In this document: in pieces, positions 53,241-61,936 of the stretch
Numbering within the stretch: the first letter of the stretch is position 1
Layout of the letters: the number at the start of each line of letters is the position of its first letter
Translations under genes and position numbers: made by a program
The notes under the pieces: generated by a model
Seen by the model: only the letters and a program-made list of their open reading frames with translations
What the model was told of the DNA's origin: nothing
The model's database searches: none
From: Alphaproteobacteria bacterium
GTDB lineage: Bacteria > Pseudomonadota > Alphaproteobacteria > Puniceispirillales > Puniceispirillaceae
Length of the DNA: 64,000 nucleotides
NCBI GenBank assembly: GCA_016780765.1
Contig: JADHLH010000003.1
Coordinates: 1 to 64,000, forward strand
Direction of reading: 5' to 3'

Positions 53241-53989
53241 CCTTCACCGCCATTGATTGCTATTGTCTGGCCATTCACCGCATCAGACCCCTGCCCGCAC
53301 AGCCACAAGGCAGCAGTACTGACTTCCTGCGGCGTGATCAGCCTGCCAAGCGGGCTCATCTCGGCAAGGGCACCCGTTGCATCCTCACGCGACTTGCCGG
53401 TCTTGGCAATGATATTGTCGATGCTGCGGTCGGTCATCTCGGTGTCCAGATATCCCGGACACAGTGCATTTGCGGTGATACCGCTGCTGGCAAGTTCTGC
53501 CGCTGTCGATCTTACCAGCCCGTTGACCCCGTGTTTGGAAGCACTGTAGGCGCTGGCATAACGGTGGCCGGACAGTCCGGTGATGGAAGAGATGGCAATC
53601 AGCCGTCCCCAGCTGCATTTGGCATTGCGAAGCTGCTGCAGGCCGGCCCGAAAGGTCAGAAAACATCCGGTCAGATTGACCGCCATGATGCGGTGCCACA
53701 TCTCGGTAGATGTGCGATGCAGGGGTGCGCTTTCGGCGATGCCGGCATTGGCAATGACGATATCTGCATGTCCGATTGATTCGAACATCGCATCGGTCGC
53801 TGTCTCATCGGTGACATCCAGTATGTGCGCGGTGATGCCATGCGTGGCGTCAGTGACGGCCTGAAGCGGTTCGGGGCGGCGTCCACAGATATGGACATCG
53901 CCGCCAGCGGCAGCAAAATCTTCGGCCAGAACCCGGCCAAGCCCGCTGCCACCACCGGTAACCAGAATTCTCTTCCCTGATAAATCCAC
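53237..53989 (-). CDS. Short-chain dehydrogenase/reductase
   Basis: This is a 250-residue SDR: VTGGGSGLGRVLAEDFAAAG, ANAGIAESAPL, YSASKHGVNGLVRSTAAEL and the terminal [11 protein letters not shown]. In this operon it is the best candidate for the 3-hydroxyacyl-CoA dehydrogenase step. Its gene follows the monooxygenase-reductase gene by about 70 bases and overlaps marR. Confidence 0.85.
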   Translation of the reverse strand: MDLSGKRILVTGGGSGLGRVLAEDFAAAGGDVHICGRRPEPLQAVTDATHGITAHILDVTDETATDAMFESIGHADIVIANAGIAESAPLHRTSTEMWHRIMAVNLTGCFLTFRAGLQQLRNAKCSWGRLIAISSITGLSGHRYASAYSASKHGVNGLVRSTAAELASSGITANALCPGYLDTEMTDRSIDNIIAKTGKSREDATGALAEMSPLGRLITPQEVSTAALWLCGQGSDAVNGQTIAINGGEG

Positions 53990-54058
53990 CTGTGCTTCCC
54001 CCTCGTTAGGCTCACCACCTTATGCCATCAATTGCGGCCGGGCGAGTCTCTGCGCCAT

Positions 54059-56347
54059 CTAGACGCGGATGCCAATCCCTTCTCCGCGCTCTGACAGACG
54101 TTGCAGCTGATCGCGTCCGGGATGATATGGTTCTGGCCATGCCTCGTCCTTGTCACCCAGAGCCGCTGCGGCGTGCAGCGTCCAGTAGGGGTTTGCAAGG
54201 TGCGGGCGGGCAAGGCACACAAGATCGGCACGACCCGCCATCAGGATCGAATTCACATGGTCAGGTTCATAGATGTTGCCGACCGCCATGGTCGGGATAT
54301 TGCGCTCGTTGCGGATCCTGTCTGAAAACGGCGTCTGGAACATGCGCCCGTAAACAGGCCGTGCCTCGATCGATGTCTGTCCGGCGGACACATCAACAAT
54401 ATCAACACCGGCACTGCGGAACGCTTCGGCAATCTCGACCGCCTCGCTGCCATCCACACCTGTTTCTGCAACCCAGTCGGTTGCCGAGATGCGCACGGAC
54501 ATTGGCCGGTCTTCTGGCCACACAGCCCGCATCGCTGAAAACAGCTCCAGCGGATAGCGCAGCCGGTTCTCCAGACTGCCGCCATATTCATCGCTGCGAT
54601 GGTTTGACAGCGGTGAGATGAAGGACGACACCAGATAGCCATGCGCGGCATGCAGCTCGATCATGTCAAAGTCGCATCTGGTTGCCATTTTGGTGGCTGC
54701 CACAAATTCAGCCGTGACCATATCCATGTCCCGGCGGTCCATTTCTTTCGGCACGGCATTGGCCGGCGACCACGCAATTGCTGATGCCGACAGCAGTGGC
54801 CAGTTGCCATCGCGCAATGGTGCGTCCATCTCTTCCCAGCCAAGCTGCGTTGATCCCTTGCGCCCGGCATGGCCGATCTGCATGCAGATTTTCGCCTCGG
54901 TCTCGGCATGAACGAAATCGACGATCCGCGTCCAGCCGGCCTCATGTTCAGGGGTATAGAGCCCGGGGCAGCCCGGGGTGATGCGGCCCTGGGCACTGAC
55001 GCAGGTCATCTCGGCATAGATCAGGCCGGCACCGCCCTTGGCGCGTTCGGCGTAATGCACAAGATGCCAGTCATTAGGTGTGCCATCGACGGCCTTGTAC
55101 TGCGCCATGGGTGATACAACCAGGCGGTTTTTCAGGCGCATGTCGCGCAGGCGATAAGGCGCAAACATCGGGGCGCGATGAATGCCATTTTCACCCGCCT
55201 GCTGCTGGAACCAGATTTCGGCTGATTTCAGCCATTCAGCATCGCGCAGGCGCAGATTTTCATGGCCAATCCGCTGTGATCGTGTCAGCAGCGAATAGTT
55301 CAGCTGCACCGGATCAAGGTGCAAATACCGCTCGACATCCTCGAACCATTCGGTTGAGTTGCGCGCCGCAGACTGCAGGCGCAACACATCCAGCCTGCGA
55401 TCTTCCTGATAGCGGGAAAAGGCGTTGTCCAGAGTGGCTTCACTGGTCAGCAGATCGGCAAGGGAAATGGCGGATTCAAGTGCAAGCTTGGTCCCCGATC
55501 CAATCGAAAAATGGGCTGTGGCCGAGGAGTCGCCCAGCAGCACAACATTCTTGTGATACCAGTTTTCACACAGAACACGATTGAAGTTCAGCCAGGCTGA
55601 CCCGCGCATATGACGGGCATTCGACATCAGGCTGTGGCCGCCCAGATGCGCTTCAAAAATCTCTTCACATGCCGCGATGTTTTCATCCTGCGTCATGTCA
55701 CCAAAGCCCCAGGCATCCCAGGTGTCTTCGCTGCATTCCACAATGAAGGTCGCCGTATCTTCTTCGAACTGATAGGCGTGCGCCCACACCCAGCCATGGC
55801 GTGTTTCTTCAAAAATGAACGTGAAGGCGTCATCGAACTTCTGCCGCGTGCCAAGCCAGACGAACTTGCAGGCGCGCCGGTCAATTTCGGGGCGGAACGC
55901 ATCTTCGAAATGCGCGCGAATGCGGGAATTCACACCGTCAGCCGCCACCACCAGATCATGGTCGGCGCACAGCGCATCAATATCATCGATATCAGTCTCG
56001 AATTTCAGCGTCACGCCCAGCGCAGAGGCGCGGTCCTGCAACAGCATCAGCAGCTTTTTCCGCCCAATGCCACAAAAGCCATGACCGCTGGATACCAGAC
56101 GCTGACCCTTGTGAATCAGCGCAATATCATCCCAGTAGGCAAAATATTCCTTGATCGCAGCAGCACTGACGGGATCATTTTCATGCAGGTTGGCCAATGT
56201 TTCGTCGGACAACACAACGCCCCAGCCGAATGTGTCATCGGCACGGTTTCTCTCAATCACCGTGATATCATGGGACGGATCCCGCAATTTCATGCTAATC
56301 GCGAAGTACAATCCGGCCGGACCACCACCAAGACAGGCAATTTTCAT
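54059..56347 (-). CDS. Aryl-CoA monooxygenase/reductase (2-aminobenzoyl-CoA or salicylyl-CoA type)
   Basis: This bifunctional flavoprotein has about 762 residues. Residues ~1-385 are an FAD hydroxylase: [27 protein letters not shown] and [18 protein letters not shown]. Residues ~395-755 are an FMN old-yellow-enzyme domain: [30 protein letters not shown] and [20 protein letters not shown]. The architecture and ~84 kDa size match 2-aminobenzoyl-CoA monooxygenase/reductase of Azoarcus evansii; databases also label such proteins salicylyl-CoA 5-hydroxylase/oxidoreductase. The start at 56347 has GAGG upstream. It heads the leftward operon. Confidence 0.87.
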   Translation of the reverse strand: MKIACLGGGPAGLYFAISMKLRDPSHDITVIERNRADDTFGWGVVLSDETLANLHENDPVSAAAIKEYFAYWDDIALIHKGQRLVSSGHGFCGIGRKKLLMLLQDRASALGVTLKFETDIDDIDALCADHDLVVAADGVNSRIRAHFEDAFRPEIDRRACKFVWLGTRQKFDDAFTFIFEETRHGWVWAHAYQFEEDTATFIVECSEDTWDAWGFGDMTQDENIAACEEIFEAHLGGHSLMSNARHMRGSAWLNFNRVLCENWYHKNVVLLGDSSATAHFSIGSGTKLALESAISLADLLTSEATLDNAFSRYQEDRRLDVLRLQSAARNSTEWFEDVERYLHLDPVQLNYSLLTRSQRIGHENLRLRDAEWLKSAEIWFQQQAGENGIHRAPMFAPYRLRDMRLKNRLVVSPMAQYKAVDGTPNDWHLVHYAERAKGGAGLIYAEMTCVSAQGRITPGCPGLYTPEHEAGWTRIVDFVHAETEAKICMQIGHAGRKGSTQLGWEEMDAPLRDGNWPLLSASAIAWSPANAVPKEMDRRDMDMVTAEFVAATKMATRCDFDMIELHAAHGYLVSSFISPLSNHRSDEYGGSLENRLRYPLELFSAMRAVWPEDRPMSVRISATDWVAETGVDGSEAVEIAEAFRSAGVDIVDVSAGQTSIEARPVYGRMFQTPFSDRIRNERNIPTMAVGNIYEPDHVNSILMAGRADLVCLARPHLANPYWTLHAAAALGDKDEAWPEPYHPGRDQLQRLSERGEGIGIRV

Positions 56348-56358
56348 CGTCAGAGCCT

Positions 56359-56374
56359 CTTCAAAGCTTGCAAG
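56359..56374. promoter_or_regulatory. Candidate operator 1 in the divergent aromatic promoter region
   Basis: CTTCAAAGCTTGCAAG is an imperfect palindrome around AAGCTT. It lies 12 bases upstream of the monooxygenase-reductase start codon and resembles the site at 56431-56443; the MarR protein of the operon is the likely binder. Confidence 0.35.
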
Positions 56375-56430
56375 CGCCACCGCAGCCTTTGCAGGGATGC
56401 TCTTATGAGAATGACATTGGCGCAGAACAA

Positions 56431-56443
56431 TTTCAAGCTTAAA
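56431..56443. promoter_or_regulatory. Candidate operator 2 in the divergent aromatic promoter region
   Basis: TTTCAAGCTTAAA is an imperfect palindrome around AAGCTT just upstream of the -35 box of the rightward promoter. Its likeness to operator 1 suggests that one regulator controls both operons. Confidence 0.35.
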
Positions 56444-56447
56444 CCAA

Positions 56448-56477
56448 TTGCATTTATGCCACAGCCGCATCTATAGT
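56448..56477 (+). promoter_or_regulatory. Candidate promoter of the rightward aromatic operon
   Basis: TTGCAT (56448-56453), an 18-base spacer and TATAGT (56472-56477) resemble a housekeeping promoter. It is about 68 bases before the thioesterase start. Confidence 0.5.
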
Positions 56478-56544
56478 AGTTGGCAGGTGGGCCGAAAACG
56501 AGGATGGCAGGCACACCAGAAACCGGGGCGTTGTGAGGAAACAG

Positions 56545-56970
56545 ATGAAGGTATTCAGCTTTTCGCAGGATATCGGATTTCGGCATTGCGATCCGGCCGG
56601 GATCGTTTTCTACCCACGATATTTTGAGATGATGAACGATGCGGTGGAGCTGTTTTTCCGTGATGTGGTCGACTGGCCCTTCAGCCGCATGCACGCTGTG
56701 GACCGGCGCGGGATTCCAGCCGTATCCGCGCATCTTGATTTCAAGTCACCGGGGCGTCTGGGTGACCAGCTTGACTGGACATTGAGGGTCAGCCGGCTTG
56801 GCCGGTCCAGCGCCACCATGATGCATCAGGCCATGATCGGTGATACCGAGATATTGAGCGGGACGACAACGATCGTTCATACCGATCTGGACAAAATGGG
56901 CGCTCTGGCATGGACGGATGACGTTCGCGGCGCGTTGGCCGCTTATGTCAATGACGGGGAGGCAGGCTGA
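56545..56970 (+). CDS. 4-hydroxybenzoyl-CoA-thioesterase-like hotdog protein
   Basis: This is a hotdog-fold thioesterase of about 141 residues with the signature FRHCDPAGIVFYPRYFEMMN; the aspartate is the family catalytic residue. The ATG at 56545 has GAGGAAAC just upstream; a GTG four codons earlier is an alternative. It is the first gene of the rightward operon and could release gentisate from gentisyl-CoA, the step needed between a salicylyl-CoA hydroxylase and a gentisate dioxygenase, or clear dead-end CoA esters. Confidence 0.85.
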   Translation: MKVFSFSQDIGFRHCDPAGIVFYPRYFEMMNDAVELFFRDVVDWPFSRMHAVDRRGIPAVSAHLDFKSPGRLGDQLDWTLRVSRLGRSSATMMHQAMIGDTEILSGTTTIVHTDLDKMGALAWTDDVRGALAAYVNDGEAG

Positions 56971-56971
56971 C

Positions 56972-57382
56972 ATGCCATTGACGGACATACAGCCGGCGGG
57001 CTGGAAGGCACCGAAGGGTTATGCCAATGGCATGCTGGGTGAAGGCAGGGTGCTCTGCATAGGCGGGCAGATCGGCTGGAATGCGGATCAGCGCTTTGAG
57101 GTGCATGATTTTATCGGGCAGATGCAACAGACATTGCGCAACATTGTCGAGGTGGTTGAAGCGGCAGGTGGCCAGATTGAAGATATCGCGCGCCTGACCT
57201 GGTACGTGACCGACAAGGCTGAATATCTGGCCAGCCAAAGCGCTGTCGGGGCAGCTTATCGCGAGGTCATGGGCTATCACTTTCCGGCGATGACAATGGT
57301 GGTGGTCAGTGCACTGGTAGAGGATGAAGCCCGTCTGGAGATTGAGGCAACGGCCATTTTGCCAAAGCAAGAGGATGGCTGA
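56972..57382 (+). CDS. RidA/YjgF-family protein
   Basis: This is a RidA-fold protein of about 136 residues: GMLGEGRVLCIGGQIGWNAD, LRNIVEVVEAAGG, IARLTWYVTDKAEYLASQ and FPAMTMVVVSALVEDEARLE. The glutamate near the C-terminus, and not a clear arginine-containing RidA pocket, suggests a RidA subfamily other than classic imine deaminase. The ATG follows the thioesterase stop by one base, with GGGGAGG upstream. Its presence hints that an amino or imino intermediate occurs in the pathway, as expected for anthranilate. Confidence 0.83.
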   Translation: MPLTDIQPAGWKAPKGYANGMLGEGRVLCIGGQIGWNADQRFEVHDFIGQMQQTLRNIVEVVEAAGGQIEDIARLTWYVTDKAEYLASQSAVGAAYREVMGYHFPAMTMVVVSALVEDEARLEIEATAILPKQEDG

Positions 57383-57421
57383 CAGCAAAGTCTGCCGCCA
57401 GATGCAAGGGGGAGATTTTCA

Positions 57422-59056
57422 ATGTATGTATCTGCACATTCCGACAGTTTCTCGCGTGATAATCTGCCCGCCGCGTCGGACTGGCCAGACCTGCTGACTG
57501 ACGGTTTTGATTATGGTGAACGTTTGAACGCAGGTGTCGAGCTGACCGATGCCATGGTGGATCGCGGCTTTGGTGATGCTGTGGCGCTGATCGGCAACGG
57601 GCGGCAGCGCACCTACAAGGAGCTGGCCGACTGGACCAACAGGCTGGCGCATGCGCTGGTTGATGATCTCAAGATCAAGCCCGGCAATCGGGTGCTGATC
57701 CGGTCGGCGAACAATCCGGCGATGGTTGCCTGCTGGATTGCCGCGACCAAGGTTGGTGCGGTCGTGATAAATACCATGCCGCTGCTGCGGGCTGGCGAGC
57801 TGGCCAAATATGTGGACAAGGCCGAGATATCACACGCGCTGTGCGATACAAGACTGATGGATGAGCTGACAGCCTGCGCCAAGACCAGCGCGTGGCTGAA
57901 GACAGTTGTCGGGTTTGACGGCACCGCCAATCACGATGCCGAACTGGACAGGCTGGCCCTGTCCAAACCGGTGCGTTTTGATGCTGTTGAAACGGCATCG
58001 GATGATGTGGCACTGATCGGCTTTACCTCCGGGTCAACGGGTGAGCCGAAAGGCACGATGCATTTTCATCGCGATCTGATGATCATTGCCGATGGCTATG
58101 CGCGTGAGGTGCTGAAGGTGACGCCGGATGATATTTTCATTGGGTCACCGCCGCTGGCCTTCACCTTCGGGCTGGGCGGACTGGCCGTGTTCCCGCTGCG
58201 GTTTGGTGCCACCGCCATTCTTCTGGAGAATGCCACACCGCCACATCTGGTCGAGATGATTGAGACCTATAAGGCAACTGTCTGCTTTACAGCGCCTACA
58301 GCTTACCGGGTGATGCTGGCGGCGATGGATGAGGGGGCTGATCTTGGCTCTCTGCGGGCTGCTGTATCGGCTGGCGAGACATTGCCAGCCCCGGTCTATA
58401 GTGACTGGATGGCAAAAACCGGCAAGCCAATGCTGGACGGCATCGGGGCCACAGAATTGCTGCATATCTTCATCAGCAACCGCTTCGATGATCATGCGCC
58501 CGCCAGTACCGGCAGGCCGGTTCATGGGTATGAAGCAAAGATTATTGGACCTGACGGTGCGCCCCTTCCCGATGGTGAAGTGGGCCGGCTGGCGGTGCGC
58601 GGGCCAACCGGCTGTCGTTATCTGCGCGGTGAACGCCAGCAGGAATATGTGGCCGGTGGGTGGAACATCACTGGTGACAGTTTTTCACGCGATGAGAACG
58701 GATATTTTCACTTTGCCGCACGGAATGACGATATGATCATTTCGTCAGGCTATAACATCGCCGGCCCCGAGGTAGAGGCAGCGTTGCTGTCACATGAGGC
58801 GGTTGCAGAATGTGCGGTGATAGGTGTGCCGGATGAAGAGCGCGGGGCGATTGTCGAGGCGCATGTGGTGCTGCGCGGCGACATGACCGGGGATGCGCAG
58901 ACCGGGGATGCGCAGATGATCAAGGCCCTGCAAGACCACGTAAAGGCAACCATCGCGCCGCATAAATATCCGCGTGTGGTCATGTTCACTGATGCGCTGC
59001 CAAAGACCGAGACCGGAAAAATCCAGCGGTTTCGTCTGAAGCAGACGGCGGGCTAG
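57422..59056 (+). CDS. Aryl-CoA ligase, benzoate/2-aminobenzoate type
   Basis: This 544-residue AMP-forming ligase activates an aromatic acid to its CoA thioester. The ATP motif is FTSGSTGEPKGTMHFH, the A5-type block is LDGIGATELLHIFISN, and the C-terminal lysine lies in LPKTETGKIQRF. The N-terminus (SDSFSRDNLPAASDWPDLL) and VLIRSANNPAMVACW fit the 2-aminobenzoate-CoA ligase group. It includes a 15-bp duplication (TGDAQ twice). It is followed nine bases later by the fused hydroxylase-ligase, so the operon encodes two ligase domains with probably different acids. Confidence 0.88.
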   Translation: MYVSAHSDSFSRDNLPAASDWPDLLTDGFDYGERLNAGVELTDAMVDRGFGDAVALIGNGRQRTYKELADWTNRLAHALVDDLKIKPGNRVLIRSANNPAMVACWIAATKVGAVVINTMPLLRAGELAKYVDKAEISHALCDTRLMDELTACAKTSAWLKTVVGFDGTANHDAELDRLALSKPVRFDAVETASDDVALIGFTSGSTGEPKGTMHFHRDLMIIADGYAREVLKVTPDDIFIGSPPLAFTFGLGGLAVFPLRFGATAILLENATPPHLVEMIETYKATVCFTAPTAYRVMLAAMDEGADLGSLRAAVSAGETLPAPVYSDWMAKTGKPMLDGIGATELLHIFISNRFDDHAPASTGRPVHGYEAKIIGPDGAPLPDGEVGRLAVRGPTGCRYLRGERQQEYVAGGWNITGDSFSRDENGYFHFAARNDDMIISSGYNIAGPEVEAALLSHEAVAECAVIGVPDEERGAIVEAHVVLRGDMTGDAQTGDAQMIKALQDHVKATIAPHKYPRVVMFTDALPKTETGKIQRFRLKQTAG

Positions 59057-59065
59057 GGGGCGGTC

Positions 59066-61864
59066 ATGGCGCAAAAAAAACCACTTCGCATCAGCATAAT
59101 CGGCGCTGGGCCGGCTGGTCTCTACACCGCTATTCTGGCGCGCCAGCATCTTGGTGATGCTGTGATCGAGGTGATTGAGCAGAACCCGAAAGGGGCCACT
59201 TTCGGCTTTGGCGTGGTCTTTTCAGACAAGGCCCTGGATTTTCTGTCTGCCGGCGACCCGCAAACAGTGGCTGACCTCGACCCGTGGATGGAACGCTGGG
59301 ACAATATGACCCTGAACCACCCCGACGGGCGGGTTGTTCTTGACGGGATTGGCTTCAGCGCGATCGGGCGGTTGAAATTGCTGCAGCTGCTGGAAGCGCG
59401 GGCGGCTGATCTGGGGGTAAATATTACCTATGACAGGGCCATTGATGATCCGGACAAGCTCAAGGCGGATGTTATCATTGGCGCGGATGGACTGAACTCG
59501 GTGGTACGCCGGGCCAACGAGGCCGGTTTTTCCCCCACCATCGACCATTTTACAAACCACTTTGCCTGGTTCGGCAGTGATGGAGTGTTTGATACGCTGA
59601 CCCAGAGTTTTATCCATACCGAACACGGTCCGATGAATGCGCATCACTATCGCTATGCCCCTGATCGCAGCACATTTATTGTTGAATGCGGGCCGCAGAC
59701 ATGGGCGGCGCATGGCTTCGATACGATGGACGAAGATGACAGTGCAGCCCGATGTGCCGATCTGTTCCGTGACGTTCTTGGCGGTGCGCGTCTGGTGACC
59801 AACAAATCTGCCTGGCGGGTGTTTCCGCGGCTGTGGTGTGCAGGCTGGGTTGCCGGACGGCAGGTGATATTGGGTGATGCGGCGCACACATCGCATTTTT
59901 CGATCGGATCGGGAACAAGGCTTGCAATGGAAGATGCGATTGCGCTTGTTCAGGCACTGGCAGCGCATGAGGACGTGCCAACGGCGCTTGCCGCCTATCA
60001 GGATGCACGCCTGCCTGTTGCCCGGAAAATTGTTACGGCGGCCAATACGTCGGCGCGCTGGTATGATGATTTTGGTGCGCATATGCAACTGCCACCGCTG
60101 GATTTTGCTTATGGATATCTGACCCGGTCCGGCCGCATGACGCCGGCGCGGGCACGCCGCCTGGCGCCAGCCTTCATGGCGGAATATGACGCGGCAACGC
60201 TTGCCGCAACGCAAGATCAGGTGCCGGCATCGCTGCCAGGTTCTGATGCGATCGGCTTTGATCGTGCGGCGCATGCCAATTGTTCGGCAATCCTGTGGGA
60301 CAATCTGCAACGCAACCCTCATAAGCTGGCAATTATTTGCAAGACGGGCATCGGCGAGATGGGGGATGTCACCTATGCCGAACTGATCGCGCAGGCGGCA
60401 CAGTGGGGTAACGCCTTCATCGCTGCCGGCCTTCAACGCGGCGACCGCATTCCCTTCTTTCTGGATGATACGCCGTCCTATCCGGCGGCATTTTTCGGGG
60501 CGGTTCGCGCCGGCTTTGTGCCGGTATTGCTGAACACCCAGACGAATGCCGATACGCTGTCCTATTTCCTTGGTGATACCGAGGCGCGGATCGTGCTGTG
60601 CGAGGCGGCGTTCCTGTCATCCTTCCCGCCTGACATGCTGGCCCACAGCAGTGTCGAACAGCTTGTCGTTGTGAATGGTGATGCGGATGAAGACGGGCAT
60701 ATCTCGCAGCAGGATTTTCTGGCCGATCAACCGCTCACGCTGGACTGCGCCAATACAACGCCCGGTGACATGGCGTTCTGGATGTATTCGTCGGGAACGA
60801 CCGGACGGCCAAAGGGCATTGTCCATCTGCATCATGATATGGCCTACACGCAGCAATCCTATGGCCGGCAGGTGCTGGGAATTACCGCTGATGACATATG
60901 TTTTTCTGTGCCAAAGATCTTTTTTGCCTATGGGTTTGGCAATTCCATTACCTTTCCTTTTTCGGTTGGCGCCACCTCTGTGCTGTTGCCGGGCCGCCCC
61001 GATCCGGCAACGATTTTCGACACGATAGAACGCTGTCGGCCAAGCCTGTTTTTTGGACTGCCGACACTTTATACCGCTTTGTGCAGCGCCGACGGTGCTG
61101 GCGCGCGTGACCTGTCCTCGATCCGCCGATCAGTCTCGGCAGCCGAAACCTTGAGCCAGGATATCTATGATGCGTGGAAGGGGCTGTGCGGGCATGGCCC
61201 AACCGAGGGGCTGGGGTCAACCGAATTGCTGCATATTTATCTGTCCAACCATCCGGATGATCACCGCGTTGGCGCCGCTGGCGCCCCGGTGCCGGGTTAT
61301 GAGGTGCAACTGCAGCGCCTTGACGGCAGTCCTGCATCTCCGGGCGAGGATGGTGTGATGATGGTGCGCGGCGATTCATCGACGCCCTGCTATTGGCGAC
61401 GTGCCGACAAGACAGCAGAGACAATGCGCGATGGCTGGATCTATACCGGTGACCGGTTTATCGAGCGCGATGGCTATTACTATTTTCAGGGCCGCGCCGA
61501 TGATCTGATCAAGGTGTCCGGGCAATGGGTCTGGCCTCTTGAAATAGAGCGCTGCCTGAATGAACAAGATGACGTCACTGAATGCGCTGTGCTGGCGCAT
61601 CAGCTTGCCGACGGGCGGATGACTTTGCGAGCGGTGGTTGCGCTGCGTGACGGAATGCCTGGCGATGATGCCACAACAAGGCGTCTTCAGGACTTTGTGC
61701 GGGGCGAGCTGATGCCGTTCAAATATCCGCGGATTGTAGAATACACCGCATCCTTGCCAAAGACCGGCACAGGGAAGATTGACCGGCAAGCCCTGCAAAA
61801 AGATTCACTGCAAAAAGATTCACCGCAAAAAGATTCACCGCAAAACAGTGGAGCGGTGGCCTGA
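59066..61864 (+). CDS. Fused aryl-CoA FAD hydroxylase and aryl-CoA ligase
   Basis: This 932-residue protein joins two enzymes in one uninterrupted frame. Residues ~1-375 are an FAD hydroxylase like salicylyl-CoA 5-hydroxylase: IGAGPAGLY at 12-20, IIGADGLNS at 137-145 and VILGDAAHTSHFSIGSG at 267-283. Residues ~400-915 are a benzoate-CoA-ligase-like enzyme: YSSGTTGRPKG at 574-584, LGSTELLHIYLSNHPDD and LPKTGTGKIDRQ. A linker of about 25 residues lies between. It could make the CoA ester and hydroxylate it without release. The C-terminus ends in a repeated QKDSL/QKDSP tail. A gentisate dioxygenase gene follows, fitting salicylate as substrate. The substrate is inferred, not proven. Confidence 0.85.
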   Translation: MAQKKPLRISIIGAGPAGLYTAILARQHLGDAVIEVIEQNPKGATFGFGVVFSDKALDFLSAGDPQTVADLDPWMERWDNMTLNHPDGRVVLDGIGFSAIGRLKLLQLLEARAADLGVNITYDRAIDDPDKLKADVIIGADGLNSVVRRANEAGFSPTIDHFTNHFAWFGSDGVFDTLTQSFIHTEHGPMNAHHYRYAPDRSTFIVECGPQTWAAHGFDTMDEDDSAARCADLFRDVLGGARLVTNKSAWRVFPRLWCAGWVAGRQVILGDAAHTSHFSIGSGTRLAMEDAIALVQALAAHEDVPTALAAYQDARLPVARKIVTAANTSARWYDDFGAHMQLPPLDFAYGYLTRSGRMTPARARRLAPAFMAEYDAATLAATQDQVPASLPGSDAIGFDRAAHANCSAILWDNLQRNPHKLAIICKTGIGEMGDVTYAELIAQAAQWGNAFIAAGLQRGDRIPFFLDDTPSYPAAFFGAVRAGFVPVLLNTQTNADTLSYFLGDTEARIVLCEAAFLSSFPPDMLAHSSVEQLVVVNGDADEDGHISQQDFLADQPLTLDCANTTPGDMAFWMYSSGTTGRPKGIVHLHHDMAYTQQSYGRQVLGITADDICFSVPKIFFAYGFGNSITFPFSVGATSVLLPGRPDPATIFDTIERCRPSLFFGLPTLYTALCSADGAGARDLSSIRRSVSAAETLSQDIYDAWKGLCGHGPTEGLGSTELLHIYLSNHPDDHRVGAAGAPVPGYEVQLQRLDGSPASPGEDGVMMVRGDSSTPCYWRRADKTAETMRDGWIYTGDRFIERDGYYYFQGRADDLIKVSGQWVWPLEIERCLNEQDDVTECAVLAHQLADGRMTLRAVVALRDGMPGDDATTRRLQDFVRGELMPFKYPRIVEYTASLPKTGTGKIDRQALQKDSLQKDSPQKDSPQNSGAVA
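61793..61837 (+). repeat. Three 15-bp tandem repeats at the C-terminus of the fusion gene
   Basis: CTGCAAAAAGATTCA occurs at 61793-61807 and 61808-61822, then CCGCAAAAAGATTCA at 61823-61837, with a partial copy after. They encode Gln-Lys-Asp-Ser units after the ligase domain. Confidence 0.95.
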
Positions 61865-61936
61865 CAACACTGACGAAGCTGGCAGCCGGACATATTTGCC
61901 AGCCAGCGTCTGGCAGCAACAAGAGAGTGGAAAGAG

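Noticed and set aside
59222-60436. A 404-codon open frame on the minus strand inside the fusion gene
   Set aside because: It mirrors the high-GC coding strand, has arginine/histidine/cysteine-rich composition and no recognisable domain; the plus-strand gene has clear motifs.
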